Origin: Lysobacterales bacterium
GTDB lineage: Bacteria > Pseudomonadota > Gammaproteobacteria > Xanthomonadales > Xanthomonadaceae
Length of the DNA stretch: 64,000 nt
NCBI GenBank assembly: GCA_020442465.1
Contig: JAGRJY010000133.1
Span: forward strand, 62,001 to 126,000
Reading direction: 5' to 3'
Below the pieces are notes generated by a model, which worked only from the letters and a program-made list of their open reading frames with translations, had not been told where the DNA came from and did no database searches. The position numbers and the translations under genes are program-made. Shown here one piece after another: positions 7,713-17,383 of this stretch. Positions within the stretch are counted from its first letter, which is position 1. Each line of letters opens with the position of its first letter.

Positions 7713-10700
7713 TTATTCGAAGCCGTGGCGGAACAGGCGCACGGTGAACTCCACCGCGCCAATATCGCAGTCGTTGCCGGGCATGCCGTCGTGATCCACG
7801 CCGCGTGGACTCCCGGCCTGATCTGCGCCGCTGCAGCCACTGAACCGGTCGATGGCGGGAGAGCCGGGCTGAAGATTGTGCACGCGGGTGAGCGCGTTGA
7901 TGTGGGTCAAGTCACCGAGCACGGGGTCGATCAGACCCGCGCCAGCGCTTGAGCCGATCAGGTTGTTCATCATGTCGGGCGAGCCGATCGGTGCCTCGGC
8001 TTGGCCCGAGCCGGCGTTGTCGCCGAGCAAGGCGTCTCGCAGCTCCAGCAGGGAGGTGCCTACTGCGATGTCCGGGGCCGATCCGTTGTCGACATTCCCG
8101 GCGACGATGGAGCCATCCACGGAAATCGTTCCAGAAGAGAAGGACGAGTTCGCCATGCCGCCGCCCGAGCCCAGGCCGTTCGAGTCTGCGTCGGATCGAT
8201 TCTGTGCGATGGTCGAGCCCACAACGGCAAGCACCGATTGGGGGCTGGTGAGCGCGAAGACTCCACCGCCGTCGAAGTTCGAAGTGTTGCCGGACAAGGT
8301 GCTGTTGGAAACGGTCACCTCCCCGTCGAACGGAATGTTCAAGTAGATCCCGCCGCCGACGTCCGAGGATGCGTTGTCGGTGAAGGTGCAGCGATCGATG
8401 CTGAGCGAACCGACCATGGGTGCCTCGAACACTCCGCCTCCGCCGCGCGCCGCATCGCCTCCGCCGGCAGTGACGGAGTTTCCTTCGAACAAGCAAGACT
8501 CCAGACTGACGCTGCCTTCGTCGATCTGCAGCCAGAGCCCGCCGGCATCGACCTCGCTCTCGATGGCGCTCACCGAGTTGCCGATCCAACTCGAGCTGCT
8601 GACCGTGACGTCGCTACCGTCGAGGATGTGGAGCGCAGCGCCACCGCCGCCGCAGAATCCCGTGCAGTCGACCGCGTTGCTCTCGAAACGCACGTCCTGC
8701 AAGGAGAGCGTGCTGCCGGATACGTCTGCGTGGACGCCACCCCCGCGAGCCAGGCTGCCGTCGCTGGCCTGGTTGTTCAGGAAAACCGCTCGATCCATCG
8801 TTGCCTGACCGCCGTTCTGGATCGCGATGTACGCGCCTCCACCTTGGGTGCTGGCGTTGTTTTCGAACGCGACGTCGGTGAAGGCGACCGTCGCCCCATC
8901 CGGCATGCCGCCGGCGTAGACGGCGCCGCCCAGCCCGAGTCCCGACGCGGCGTTGTCGATCAGTGCCACGTCGTCGAGGTGCAGGCTCTCTTGCGCGCGA
9001 ATCGAACCGCCGTTGGCGTCCATGGCGCGTCCGTTGATCAGGCGCATGCCGGAAAGCCTCACCACCGATAAGGTCTCGAACTGCCCGTCGTAGATGTCGA
9101 AGTGCCGGGAGTTCAACGCAGCATCCAGCGTGAGCAAGTCTCGCCCCGGACCCTGGATGTTCAATGAGCGGCGGACGATGATGCGTCCCTGGGTCAGCTC
9201 GCTGACGACCGGTGATGAGAAAACAGCCGGATCAAACGAAATCGAAACGTCGCCGACGATGTCGTGTGCGGCCAGCACTGCGTCTCTGAGGGTGCATTCT
9301 CCGACAAGCACTCCGCACACGCCGTTTCCCGCATCTCCTGCGCGGCTCACGGTCAACGCGTTGGACGTCTGAGCAACTTCGGTGTACTCGAACGCGCCAA
9401 CGTCGCAGGCGGAGCCGAAGGGGCGGGCGACGCCGCGCTGATCAACAGAGATGCATCCAAGACCGCCCGCATCGATGGCGACCGATCGGGCGCCGAGCGC
9501 ATGTGTCTCATTGGGGCCTCCGTTGTCGGCCAGTGGCCCCAGACTCAGCTCGCCTCGGCTCACCACCGTGAGGCTCACTCCGCCAGGACCGCAGTTGGCG
9601 TGTGTCGCCATGTTGTTTGGGCCGAAGCCGGAGCCGCCCACAGAGTAGCAATCCGAAGCGTCGCCCGTTCCGGCGATGAGGGATCGATAGAGGGTAAGGT
9701 GAGCAAAATCGCTCGACAGCTGGCTGCCCAGCGGCGCCGAATTGTCGGCTACCGTCGAGTCTTCAAGCCAGAGGTTTCCGGACAGCCCGCCGCCTCTATT
9801 CGCGGTGTTTCCGGATACCGTGGTGGCGATCAAGTGAATGTCGCCATTCTCGGCGTGCGCCCCGCCGCCCGAGTTGCCCGCCACGTTCTGTTTGATCGTC
9901 GACGCAGCCACGATCGCATCGGTGGTGATGTGCAAGGCGCCGCCAAGCAACGTCGCCGTGTTTTGTTCCAACACCGATTCCACCATCTGGAAATGGCCGC
10001 CGCCGATGGCACCACCGTACTGCGCGCTGTTCTGAATGAAGCGGGTGTTCTCGATCCCTGAGTAGCCAGAGGGATACATGGCCGCGGCTCCGCCTCGACG
10101 GGTCGCATGATTGCCCACGAACTCACCTTCGATCATGCTCAGCCCGCCCTGACCGACATACAAGGCGCCACCGTCAAGCGAAGCTTGATTGTCGATGAAC
10201 CTGACGTCCTCGATCAGCACTTGATCGTTGGAGAGCGACACGGCGCCGCCGACTCTGTCAGCAGTAGCGGACCCGTCTGCACAACCGCGTTCGAGATTGA
10301 GTCGGTAGAACGCGAGCTGGGAGACTTCTGCGCTGCCGCTGTCGGCGAGAATTCTGAACTCTTGCGCGTCAGCGGCCTGATCCAAATTGCAGGTATAGGA
10401 GGGATTGCGACGAATGGTCGTGCGCGCGACGCCGACCCCTCCTCCGAGAATCGCGAGGTTGCCGCCGATCAGTGGAAGCCGTGAGTTCAAGACAACCGTC
10501 GATACCGAGGGAAGAAAGCTGATCACATCGTCCGCGCCACCGGCATTGCACTCGCCAGGGCTCACTCGGCCGTTCTGGGAGTTCGTCGTAGCGTTTTCGA
10601 TGGCTTCACGAAGAGTGCACACGCCGTCGTTGGCAGCAACGTCCGCCGATGAGCTGACGATCAGGTTGGCTGCTTCGCTGGGAGTGAGACAGGCTGTCCA

Positions 10701-10748
10701 CGTCGCTGCAGCCAGACATCCTTGAGCTAGGTACTTTGTGAGTTTCAT
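7713..10748 (-). CDS. Large secreted right-handed beta-helix protein with duplicated CSLREA-type module
   Basis: 1011 residues from ATG at 10748; a TTG six codons earlier is less likely. A signal peptide (LTKYLAQGCLAAATW, cleaved near SEAA) leads to two tandem modules. Each opens with a CSLREA-like element (GVCTLREAIENA near residue 42; GECTLRDAVLAAHD near 485), continues with parallel beta-helix repeats marked by GGA, N-N-x-A and GG-G turns, and closes with a choice-of-anchor-Q-type end: ARSVAIDAGG...CDVGAFEY and SPAIDRFSG...CDIGAVEF. The extreme C-terminus is LFRHGFE, a short tail also seen in modified form in the next secreted protein. Such proteins are exported and surface-bound or released; some act as adhesins or polysaccharide lyases, but no catalytic signature is visible. 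Confidence 0.85.
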   Translation of the reverse strand: MKLTKYLAQGCLAAATWTACLTPSEAANLIVSSSADVAANDGVCTLREAIENATTNSQNGRVSPGECNAGGADDVISFLPSVSTVVLNSRLPLIGGNLAILGGGVGVARTTIRRNPSYTCNLDQAADAQEFRILADSGSAEVSQLAFYRLNLERGCADGSATADRVGGAVSLSNDQVLIEDVRFIDNQASLDGGALYVGQGGLSMIEGEFVGNHATRRGGAAAMYPSGYSGIENTRFIQNSAQYGGAIGGGHFQMVESVLEQNTATLLGGALHITTDAIVAASTIKQNVAGNSGGGAHAENGDIHLIATTVSGNTANRGGGLSGNLWLEDSTVADNSAPLGSQLSSDFAHLTLYRSLIAGTGDASDCYSVGGSGFGPNNMATHANCGPGGVSLTVVSRGELSLGPLADNGGPNETHALGARSVAIDAGGLGCISVDQRGVARPFGSACDVGAFEYTEVAQTSNALTVSRAGDAGNGVCGVLVGECTLRDAVLAAHDIVGDVSISFDPAVFSSPVVSELTQGRIIVRRSLNIQGPGRDLLTLDAALNSRHFDIYDGQFETLSVVRLSGMRLINGRAMDANGGSIRAQESLHLDDVALIDNAASGLGLGGAVYAGGMPDGATVAFTDVAFENNASTQGGGAYIAIQNGGQATMDRAVFLNNQASDGSLARGGGVHADVSGSTLSLQDVRFESNAVDCTGFCGGGGAALHILDGSDVTVSSSSWIGNSVSAIESEVDAGGLWLQIDEGSVSLESCLFEGNSVTAGGGDAARGGGGVFEAPMVGSLSIDRCTFTDNASSDVGGGIYLNIPFDGEVTVSNSTLSGNTSNFDGGGVFALTSPQSVLAVVGSTIAQNRSDADSNGLGSGGGMANSSFSSGTISVDGSIVAGNVDNGSAPDIAVGTSLLELRDALLGDNAGSGQAEAPIGSPDMMNNLIGSSAGAGLIDPVLGDLTHINALTRVHNLQPGSPAIDRFSGCSGADQAGSPRGVDHDGMPGNDCDIGAVEFTVRLFRHGFE

Positions 10749-10832
10749 GGGTGGACGGGTGAGCAATGGGATTGCGCAGTCAGACTAGGGCTAGCGGGGT
10801 CGGCAGGGGTCGCAACGCGAAAGAGGTCAGCG

Positions 10833-10856
10833 GGGGTCAGAGTGCACTCTGACCCC
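10833..10856. repeat. Palindromic repeat, family 1, copy B (minimal form)
   Basis: A 24-base perfect palindrome whose half-site is GGGGTCAGAGTG, lacking the inner variable stem and loop of the other copies. It lies between the start of the beta-helix gene and the end of the next minus-strand gene. Confidence 0.9.
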
Positions 10857-10875
10857 TATTCGTCCCTTTCCTTTC

Positions 10876-12090
10876 TCAGGGCGACTCGAAGCCCTGCGCG
10901 AATACCGTGATGGGCGCGCAGGTGAGCGCATTGAGCTTGGTGCCGTCGCCGTCGAAGTACAGCAGGTGTGGCCGGCCCTCAGGGCTGCGGCTCAGCATCG
11001 ATTCGAGGCCCGAGGGCGAGACGCCCGATGCTGCCCAGTAGGTCGAAGAGGTTGAGCAGTCGAGGTCGTCGCAGACGTGAAAGCCCACTTGGTTGGCGGC
11101 AAAGCTGGCGATCAGCGGACGGGTGTCATCGAGCAGGATCAGTCCGGCGTTGTAGGTCGCGTCGGTGACCGTCAGTGGCGTGGGCAGCGCACTGTTGCAG
11201 GCAGCGTCGGCGCATTCGACCAGGCCGTCCCAGCGTGTGGCGACGGCGCCAGTTTGGCCGTCGAACACCAGCGGGCGATCGTCGGCGAGAATCTGCAAGG
11301 AGCTTCGCTCGGGATGCGAGTTGCTCTGCGGCGTCGACACGGTGTTCACCGTCGATGTCGAGCAATCGGCATTCGTGCAGCGAAGCACACGCATCACGTT
11401 GTTCGCGGTGGTGTTGTTGCCCTGAATGAACGCCAGGGCGAGCATGCCGGACTGGTCGATTGCGCTGGTGGCGGCGCCGGTGAAGAAGTCTCCGGATGGG
11501 TCGACGTCATGGATGGTTGTCAGGTCGCTCGACTCGCAGCTCGTCGACGTGCAGGTTCGAGCCACGATGTCCCAGTTGCTGGGGCCTGCATTGCGGGTGG
11601 AATAGATCATGACCGGCTTGTCTTGCGGCAGCATGATCATGGCGCGGGCGAAGCCCTGGATGGACGACTCGATCGTGCGCGGCGTGAAGCTCGCACACTG
11701 CGTGTCGTGACACTCGTAGTAGCGCAAGGTGCCGAAGCGATCCGCGAAGAGCAGGGGGCGACCATCCGAGGTGAGCACCAGCCCGGGTGCTGCGGCGTAG
11801 CCGAATACCGTATCCAGCTCACGATCGGTGCGACTCGTGCATGCGACATCGTCGCAGAGAATCAGGTGCAGGCTCTGCTCGCTGCTGGTGCCGCCGGCGT
11901 AGGCGATGACGGGACGGCCATCCGGTCGATACACCATGGTGACGAAACGCTGATACCTCGAACTGTTCGGCGTCAACGTCGCCAGCTCGTGGGTTTCCAC
12001 GTAGGGGCATCCCGGCAGCAAGGGTTCGAGGCTGGCGGCAACGGCCTGTGTGCCGCCCATGGCGAGGGCAAGGGCAATCAGTCGGTACAT
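10876..12090 (-). CDS. Secreted propeller-like protein with six C-x4-C units
   Basis: 404 residues from ATG 12090; the 36 codons upstream in frame are Arg/Pro-rich and lack a signal. The signal peptide is YRLIALALAMGGTQAVA. The mature protein repeats a unit of about 50 residues: a strand with D-x-R-P-(L/V)-(L/I), then a strand ending in a Cys pair four residues apart. The pairs are CDDVAC, CHDTQC, CTSTSC, CTNADC, CADAAC and CDDLDC. Seven strands of the DGRPVIAY/DGRPLLFA/DKPVMIY type are present, suggesting a six- or seven-bladed beta-propeller stapled by disulfides in the periplasm or outside. It ends in VFAQGFESP. Function unknown. Confidence 0.72.
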   Translation of the reverse strand: MYRLIALALAMGGTQAVAASLEPLLPGCPYVETHELATLTPNSSRYQRFVTMVYRPDGRPVIAYAGGTSSEQSLHLILCDDVACTSRTDRELDTVFGYAAAPGLVLTSDGRPLLFADRFGTLRYYECHDTQCASFTPRTIESSIQGFARAMIMLPQDKPVMIYSTRNAGPSNWDIVARTCTSTSCESSDLTTIHDVDPSGDFFTGAATSAIDQSGMLALAFIQGNNTTANNVMRVLRCTNADCSTSTVNTVSTPQSNSHPERSSLQILADDRPLVFDGQTGAVATRWDGLVECADAACNSALPTPLTVTDATYNAGLILLDDTRPLIASFAANQVGFHVCDDLDCSTSSTYWAASGVSPSGLESMLSRSPEGRPHLLYFDGDGTKLNALTCAPITVFAQGFESP

Positions 12091-12256
12091 GAGGGTCTCT
12101 GTCGAAGGATCGGGGCCCCGGGGCGACGGCGCGCCGGGTCTCCAGAGGTGATGCGTTCGCGTTGAACGCGAGACAGCGCCCGCGTCACCACGGGGCACGC
12201 GTCGGGCGCGCGATGGTAGCCGAAATCGGGATTGGCGGCCAGCGGGGAAATTAGCT

Positions 12257-12301
12257 AGGGTCAGCGTGCACTCTTGCTCGGCGAAAGTGCACGCTGACCC
12301 C
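12257..12301. repeat. Palindromic repeat, family 1, copy C
   Basis: Arms GGGTCAGCGTGCACT and AGTGCACGCTGACCC separated by 13 bases. Relative to the other copies the stem has a paired change (GCG with CGC in place of GAG with CTC), so pairing is kept. It lies just downstream of ettA and upstream of the propeller-like gene. Confidence 0.9.
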
Positions 12302-12306
12302 GTGCC

Positions 12307-13968
12307 TCACTTCAATGCCTTGAAGCGCAGGCGATGCGGCTGGGCGGCTTCGTCGCCGAGGCGGCGCTTCTTGTCTTCTTCGTATTCGCGGTAGTTGCCC
12401 TGGAAGAACTCGACGTGCGAGTCGCCTTCGAAGGCGAGGATGTGCGTGGCGATGCGGTCGAGGAACCAGCGGTCATGCGAGATCACGAATGCGCAGCCGG
12501 GGAACTCGAGCAGCGCGTCTTCGAGCGCGCGCAGGGTTTCGATGTCCAAGTCGTTCGACGGTTCGTCGAGCAGCAGCACGTTGCCGCCCTGCAGCAGCGT
12601 CTTCGCCAGGTGCAGACGACCGCGCTCACCGCCGGACAGCGTACCGACCAGCTTCTGCTGATCCTGACCCTTGAAGTTGAAGCGGCCGATGTAGGCGCGC
12701 GACTGGATCTCGATGCCGTTGATGGTGAGGATGTCCGAGCCGCCGGAGACTTCCTGGAAGACGTTGTGGTTGCCTTCGAGCTTCTCGCGACTCTGGTCGA
12801 CGTAGGCGAGCTTCACCGTCGGGCCCATCGTGATGGTGCCCGAGTCCGGCTGCTCCTGGCCGATGATCATGCGGAACAGGGTCGACTTGCCGGCGCCGTT
12901 CGGGCCGATGATGCCGATGATCGCGCCCGGCGGCATGATGAAGTTGAGGTCTTCGATCAGCATGCGGTCGCCAAACGACTTGGTGACGCCCTTGAACTCG
13001 ATCACGCTGTTGCCGAGGCGCTCACCCGGCGGAATGAAGATTTCATTCGTCTCGTTGCGCTTCTGGTAGTCGACCGACTGCAGCTCTTCGATGCGCGCCA
13101 GACGCGCCTTGCCCTTGCTGCGTCCGCCCTTGGCGTTCTGTCGCGCCCATTCGAGTTCCTTGGCGATCGCCTTCTGGCGCGCCTTTTCCTGGTTCTCTTC
13201 CTGCTTCAGGCGCTCTTCTTTCTGCACCAGCCAGTCGGTGTAGTTACCCTTCCAGGGAATGCCGCGGCCGCGGTCGAGTTCGAGAATCCACTCGGCGGCG
13301 TTGTCGAGGAAGTAGCGGTCATGGGTGACCGCGACGACGGTGCCGGGGAAGCGGGTGAGGAACTGCTCCAGCCACTCCACCGATTCGGCGTCGAGATGGT
13401 TGGTCGGTTCGTCGAGCAGCAGCATGTCGGGCTTCGACAGCAGCAGGCGGCACAGCGCGACGCGGCGCTTCTCGCCACCGGAGAGGTTGCCGATCACGGC
13501 GTCCCAGGGCGGCAGGCGCAGGGCGTCGGCGGCGATATCGAGCTGCTGCTGCAGGGTGTGCGCGTCGCCGGCCTCCAGGATCGCTTCCAGTCGCGCCTGC
13601 TCGGCGGCCAGCTTGTCGAAGTCGGCGTCCTCTTCGGCGTAGGCCGCGTAGACCTTGTCGAGCTCGGCTTGCGCGCTCAGCACCTCGCCGACGCCTTCTT
13701 CGACGGCCTGGCGCACGGTCTGCTCAGGGTCGAGCTTGGGCTCCTGCTCGAGGTAGCCGATCTTGATGCCCGGCTGCGGCCGCGACTCGCCGGCGAAGTC
13801 CTTGTCGACGCCGGCCATGATGCGCAGCACGGTCGACTTGCCGGCGCCGTTCAGGCCGAGCAGGCCGATCTTCGCGCCGGGAAAGAACGACAGCGAGATG
13901 TCCTTGATGATCTGGCGCTTCGGCGGGACCGTCCTGCTGACCCCGATCATGGTGTAGATGTATTGCAT
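12307..13968 (-). CDS. ettA: Energy-dependent translational throttle protein EttA (ABC-F)
   Basis: 553 residues from the ATG at 13968 ([12 protein letters not shown]), matching the usual EttA length of about 555. Two ABC domains carry Walker A motifs GLNGAGKST and GPNGAGKST, signatures [12 protein letters not shown] and [12 protein letters not shown], and Walker B ends [11 protein letters not shown] and [11 protein letters not shown]. Between them is the charged P-site interaction linker ([22 protein letters not shown]). No membrane segments, as expected of soluble ABC-F proteins. Known role of the family: it binds the ribosomal E site and gates the first elongation step according to the ATP/ADP ratio. 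It is bracketed by two copies of the palindromic repeat. Confidence 0.96.
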   Translation of the reverse strand: MQYIYTMIGVSRTVPPKRQIIKDISLSFFPGAKIGLLGLNGAGKSTVLRIMAGVDKDFAGESRPQPGIKIGYLEQEPKLDPEQTVRQAVEEGVGEVLSAQAELDKVYAAYAEEDADFDKLAAEQARLEAILEAGDAHTLQQQLDIAADALRLPPWDAVIGNLSGGEKRRVALCRLLLSKPDMLLLDEPTNHLDAESVEWLEQFLTRFPGTVVAVTHDRYFLDNAAEWILELDRGRGIPWKGNYTDWLVQKEERLKQEENQEKARQKAIAKELEWARQNAKGGRSKGKARLARIEELQSVDYQKRNETNEIFIPPGERLGNSVIEFKGVTKSFGDRMLIEDLNFIMPPGAIIGIIGPNGAGKSTLFRMIIGQEQPDSGTITMGPTVKLAYVDQSREKLEGNHNVFQEVSGGSDILTINGIEIQSRAYIGRFNFKGQDQQKLVGTLSGGERGRLHLAKTLLQGGNVLLLDEPSNDLDIETLRALEDALLEFPGCAFVISHDRWFLDRIATHILAFEGDSHVEFFQGNYREYEEDKKRRLGDEAAQPHRLRFKALK

Positions 13969-14090
13969 GGCGTGCCCTGGTTGGCGGATCGGGCGCGCGG
14001 CGCCCGGAGCAAAGAAAGCCGGCAATTATCGGGGAAATCGTCGGCGGAGTCATGAACCGGGCCGTGGTGCCTCGCGCAGGCGCGGCGAAA

Positions 14091-14143
14091 AAGTGGGGTC
14101 AGAGCGCACTTTCGCCGAGCGAAAGTGCACTCTGACCCCACTT
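14091..14143. repeat. Palindromic repeat, family 1, copy D
   Basis: The longest copy: outer arms AAGTGGGGTCAGAG and CTCTGACCCCACTT, inner stem CACTTTCGC/GCGAAAGTG, with one mismatch in the arms (GCGCACT against AGTGCAC). It lies in the gap between the divergent ettA and creD-like genes. Confidence 0.92.
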
Positions 14144-14234
14144 ATTCCTCTTGCCATCGCTTCGCCACATTCGCCGCCCCGGATCGCCATGCGCAGCGGT
14201 TCTGCTGTGCGTGACACCCGACTGGCGAACTGCG

Positions 14235-15590
14235 ATGAACCTCAGACTGGCGGCAAAGATCGGCTGGATCGGCGCGTTGCTCATCGTGCTGCTGATCCCC
14301 CTGGCCCTGCTCGATGACCTCGTGCGCGAGCGCCAGCAGCGCAGCGAGGAGGTGGCGGCCGAGATCAGTGCCTCCAGCGGCGGCGCCCAGCGCCTGGTGG
14401 GTCCCTTGCTGCTGGTCGATCAGACGCGACGGATCGAGAAGCTCGAGACCGTCAACGAGCAGGGCACGCTCAAGCAGGTGACACGCACCGAGCGCGTTCA
14501 TGAACAGCGCGTCGTGCTGCCGCGCCGGGTGCAGGCGGAGATCGACCAGGCCACCCAGCGCCGCGCCCGCGGGCCGTTCGAGGCGCTGCTGTTTCGCGGT
14601 GAACATCATCTTCGCGCGGGCTTCGACGCGGTCGCCGTCGAAGGCGAGGACGTCACGATCGACTCGGTGCGCCTGCTGATGGCGGTGGGCGATGCGCGGG
14701 GCATTCGCGCGGTGTCCGCCAAGCTCGACGCGCAGTCGCTGGCCTTGCAGCCGGGCACCACCCTGGTCTGGAATCGCGACGGCGTGCATGCCGAGCTGGC
14801 CGTGGCCGACGTGCAGCAATCGTTCGAGGTGGCGATCGACCTCGATCTGGCCGGCGCCGGCGCCTGGTACTGGGTGCCGGCCGCGGGCGAGACCGAAGTC
14901 CGGCTGCGCAGCGACTGGCCGCATCCGTCGTTCCAGGGTGGATTTCTGCCCGACGCGCCGGAGATCGGCGAGAGCGGATTCGCCGCCGGCTGGACGATCA
15001 GCCGCTTTGCTGGCGCCGGAAGCGACGCGCTGCGCGCCTGCCTCGCGCGCCAGGAGCACTGTGCGGCGCTCGGTCAGTCGTTCGGGTTCCGCCTCGTCGA
15101 GCCGGTCGACCGCTACCTGATGACCGACCGTGCATTGAAGTACGCCTTGCTGTTCCTCGGCCTGGTCTTCGGTGCGGTGTTCTTCATCGAGATCAGTTCG
15201 GTGCTGCGCGTGCATCCGATGCAGTACACGATGGTGGGGCTCGCGCTGGCGATCTTCTACCTGCTGTTGCTCGCGCTGGCCGAGCACATCGGCTTCGCAC
15301 CGGCCTATCTGATCGCGGCAACGGCGTGTTGTGCGCTGGTGGTCGCCTATCTGGCCCCGGCACTGCAGACGCGGACGCGACAGGCGACGCTGGCCGGATT
15401 GCTGGTGCTGCTCTACGCGCTGCTGTACGGGATCCTCCGCTCTGAAGACCTCGCACTGCTGCTGGGTTCGATCGTCCTGTTCGCCCTGCTGGCGGCAGTG
15501 ATGCTCGCCACGCGGCGGCTCGACTGGAGCAAGGTTGGCCTGCCGCGCAGCGAGCCCGGCACGGAACCGCTGGCCCGCGGGGCGTCCTAG
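14235..15590 (+). CDS. creD: Inner-membrane protein of the CreD family
   Basis: 451 residues from ATG 14235, close to the 450 residues of E. coli CreD. There is one N-terminal transmembrane helix (KIGWIGALLIVLLIPLALL) followed by the conserved VRERQQRSEEVAAEI segment, a large periplasmic domain of about 270 residues, and five or six C-terminal transmembrane helices starting with LKYALLFLGLVFGAVFF. The FIEISSVLRVHPMQYTMVGL segment is typical of the family. CreD is induced by the CreBC two-component system and affects envelope integrity in other species; no creBC genes are seen here. It stands alone between a repeat and a long spacer. Confidence 0.88.
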   Translation: MNLRLAAKIGWIGALLIVLLIPLALLDDLVRERQQRSEEVAAEISASSGGAQRLVGPLLLVDQTRRIEKLETVNEQGTLKQVTRTERVHEQRVVLPRRVQAEIDQATQRRARGPFEALLFRGEHHLRAGFDAVAVEGEDVTIDSVRLLMAVGDARGIRAVSAKLDAQSLALQPGTTLVWNRDGVHAELAVADVQQSFEVAIDLDLAGAGAWYWVPAAGETEVRLRSDWPHPSFQGGFLPDAPEIGESGFAAGWTISRFAGAGSDALRACLARQEHCAALGQSFGFRLVEPVDRYLMTDRALKYALLFLGLVFGAVFFIEISSVLRVHPMQYTMVGLALAIFYLLLLALAEHIGFAPAYLIAATACCALVVAYLAPALQTRTRQATLAGLLVLLYALLYGILRSEDLALLLGSIVLFALLAAVMLATRRLDWSKVGLPRSEPGTEPLARGAS

Positions 15591-16127
15591 CCGTGCGCGG
15601 TCGATCGCTGGGCTTGGCCCCGCGAGCCAGCGGTCGGCCGCGTTCGGCGCTCGGCAACCCGCTGGCCGCCGTGGAGGCTTGTGCCGCACTGCGCCGCCGT
15701 TGTGGCTGCGGGCCGGACCACGGCGCGAAGGGTGACAAGGCGCCCTGCTCGGCGGAGTCCACAAGCCGGCCGTCGACCCCCGGCCGGGATTCGCAACGGT
15801 CTCCGGGCAAGGCCCTTGGCGGGTTGCTGGGAACGTCAGGGGCGACCGCGCGGCGCTGAGAGGCCGCCCGGCAAGGCAGCGAGACCACCCGCGCGGGTCA
15901 TCCACTTGGGCGCGCTGCAAGCCCGAGCGACATGCAGCGCTCGCGTTGGTGGCACCCGGTCGGGGCGGCGGCAGCGCCGCCAAGGTCGCTTGCGGTCGAA
16001 TCCGAGGGCCAAAGGGCTGAGGAGCCAAAGGGCCGAAGGGCCAGAAGGGCTAAAGGCCAGAAGGCAAACGGGTCGGAGACAGCCCCGGGGCCGGCTATCA
16101 TAGGCGTTTTCGCCCCGAGGCCTGCCC
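15591..16127 (+). other. 537-base non-coding stretch before glyA
   Basis: No credible gene is present; the short open frames are Arg/Pro-rich shadows. The first 400 bases hold no signal I can name. A short imperfect purine-rich tandem repeat sits at 16005-16068, and a TATCAT element near 16096 could be the -10 box of the glyA promoter, but no good -35 partner is evident. Confidence 0.5.
16005..16068 (+). repeat. Imperfect short tandem repeat upstream of glyA
   Basis: Roughly six to seven degenerate units of the form GGGCC(A/G)AAG follow each other with occasional extra bases. It lies 60 bases before the glyA start, within its probable promoter or leader region. Unit number could vary by slippage. 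Confidence 0.7.
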
Positions 16128-17378
16128 ATGTTCCCAGCATCGACCCGCATCGCCGACTTCGACCCCGAGCTGGCCGCCGCCATCGAGGCCGAGCGCCAGC
16201 GGCAGGAAGACCATGTCGAGCTGATCGCCTCGGAGAACTATGCCAGCCCGCGGGTGCTCGAGGCGCAGGGCAGCGTGCTGACCAACAAGTACGCCGAGGG
16301 CTATCCCGGCAAGCGCTACTACGGCGGCTGCGAGCACGTCGATGTGGCCGAGCGGCTGGCGATCGAGCGGGTCAAGCAGCTGTTTGGCGCGGACTACGCG
16401 AATGTGCAGCCGCATTCGGGCTCGCAGGCGAACGCCGCGGTGTACCTCGCCCTGCTCAGTCCCGGCGACACGATTCTGGGCATGAGCCTGGCCCATGGCG
16501 GCCATCTCACCCACGGCGCCAAGGTCAATTTCTCCGGCAAGCTGTTCAACGCGGTGCAGTACGGCGTCGACGAGAACGGTCTGCTCGACTACGCCGAGAT
16601 CGAGCGACTCGCCCACGAGCACAAGCCGAAGATGCTGGTCGGTGGCTTCTCGGCCTACTCGCAGAAGATCGACTGGGAACGCATGGCAGCGATCGCGAAG
16701 TCGGTGGGTTCGTATTTCTTCGTCGACATGGCGCACGTCGCCGGCCTGATCGCCGCCGGCGTGTATCCGAACCCGGTGCCGCACGCCGATGTGGTGACGT
16801 CGACCACGCACAAGACGCTACGCGGACCGCGCGGTGGCATCATCCTCGCGCGCCGCAACGAAGAGCTGGAGAAGAAGTTCCAGTCGCTGGTCTTCCCCGG
16901 CACCCAGGGCGGACCGCTGATGCATGTCATCGCCGCCAAGGCCGTGGCGTTCAAGGAAGCGCTGGAGCCGGAGTTCAAGGCGTACCAGGCACAGGTCGTG
17001 AAGAACGCGCAGGCGATGGCGACCACGCTGCAGTCGCGCGGCTACAAGATCGTCTCGGGCGGCACCGAGAATCATCTGATGCTGATCGACATGATCGGCC
17101 GCGACGTCACCGGCAAGGACGCCGAGGCCGCGCTCGGTCGCGCCCACATCACGGTCAACAAGAACGCGGTGCCGAACGACCCGCGCTCACCGTTCGTGAC
17201 CTCGGGCCTGCGCATCGGCACGCCCGCGGTCACCACCCGCGGCTACAAGGAGCCCGAATGCGTGGCGCTGGCGAACTGGATGGCCGACGTGCTCGACGAC
17301 CCGACCAACGAAGCGGTGATCGAAGGCGCGCGCGCCAACGTCACCCTGCAGTGCCTCCAGTTTCCGGTGTACGGCTGA
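16128..17378 (+). CDS. glyA: Serine hydroxymethyltransferase
   Basis: 416 residues, full length. Converts serine and tetrahydrofolate to glycine and 5,10-methylene-THF using pyridoxal phosphate, in the cytoplasm. The PLP lysine is in [15 protein letters not shown] (about K229). [29 protein letters not shown] and [13 protein letters not shown] are the conserved N-terminal substrate and cofactor segments. The next gene starts five bases after its stop, so glyA probably heads the transcript that runs through nrdR to the riboflavin genes. Confidence 0.98.
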   Translation: MFPASTRIADFDPELAAAIEAERQRQEDHVELIASENYASPRVLEAQGSVLTNKYAEGYPGKRYYGGCEHVDVAERLAIERVKQLFGADYANVQPHSGSQANAAVYLALLSPGDTILGMSLAHGGHLTHGAKVNFSGKLFNAVQYGVDENGLLDYAEIERLAHEHKPKMLVGGFSAYSQKIDWERMAAIAKSVGSYFFVDMAHVAGLIAAGVYPNPVPHADVVTSTTHKTLRGPRGGIILARRNEELEKKFQSLVFPGTQGGPLMHVIAAKAVAFKEALEPEFKAYQAQVVKNAQAMATTLQSRGYKIVSGGTENHLMLIDMIGRDVTGKDAEAALGRAHITVNKNAVPNDPRSPFVTSGLRIGTPAVTTRGYKEPECVALANWMADVLDDPTNEAVIEGARANVTLQCLQFPVYG

Positions 17379-17383
17379 CGTCG

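Noticed and set aside
12334..14055. Plus-strand 573-codon frame opposite ettA
   Set aside because: EttA has all ABC-F motifs on the minus strand; the opposite frame is a GC-bias shadow.
14142..16028. Minus-strand 628-codon frame opposite the creD-like gene
   Set aside because: CreD motifs and membrane helices are on the plus strand; the frame continues into the non-coding spacer with Pro/Arg-rich sequence.
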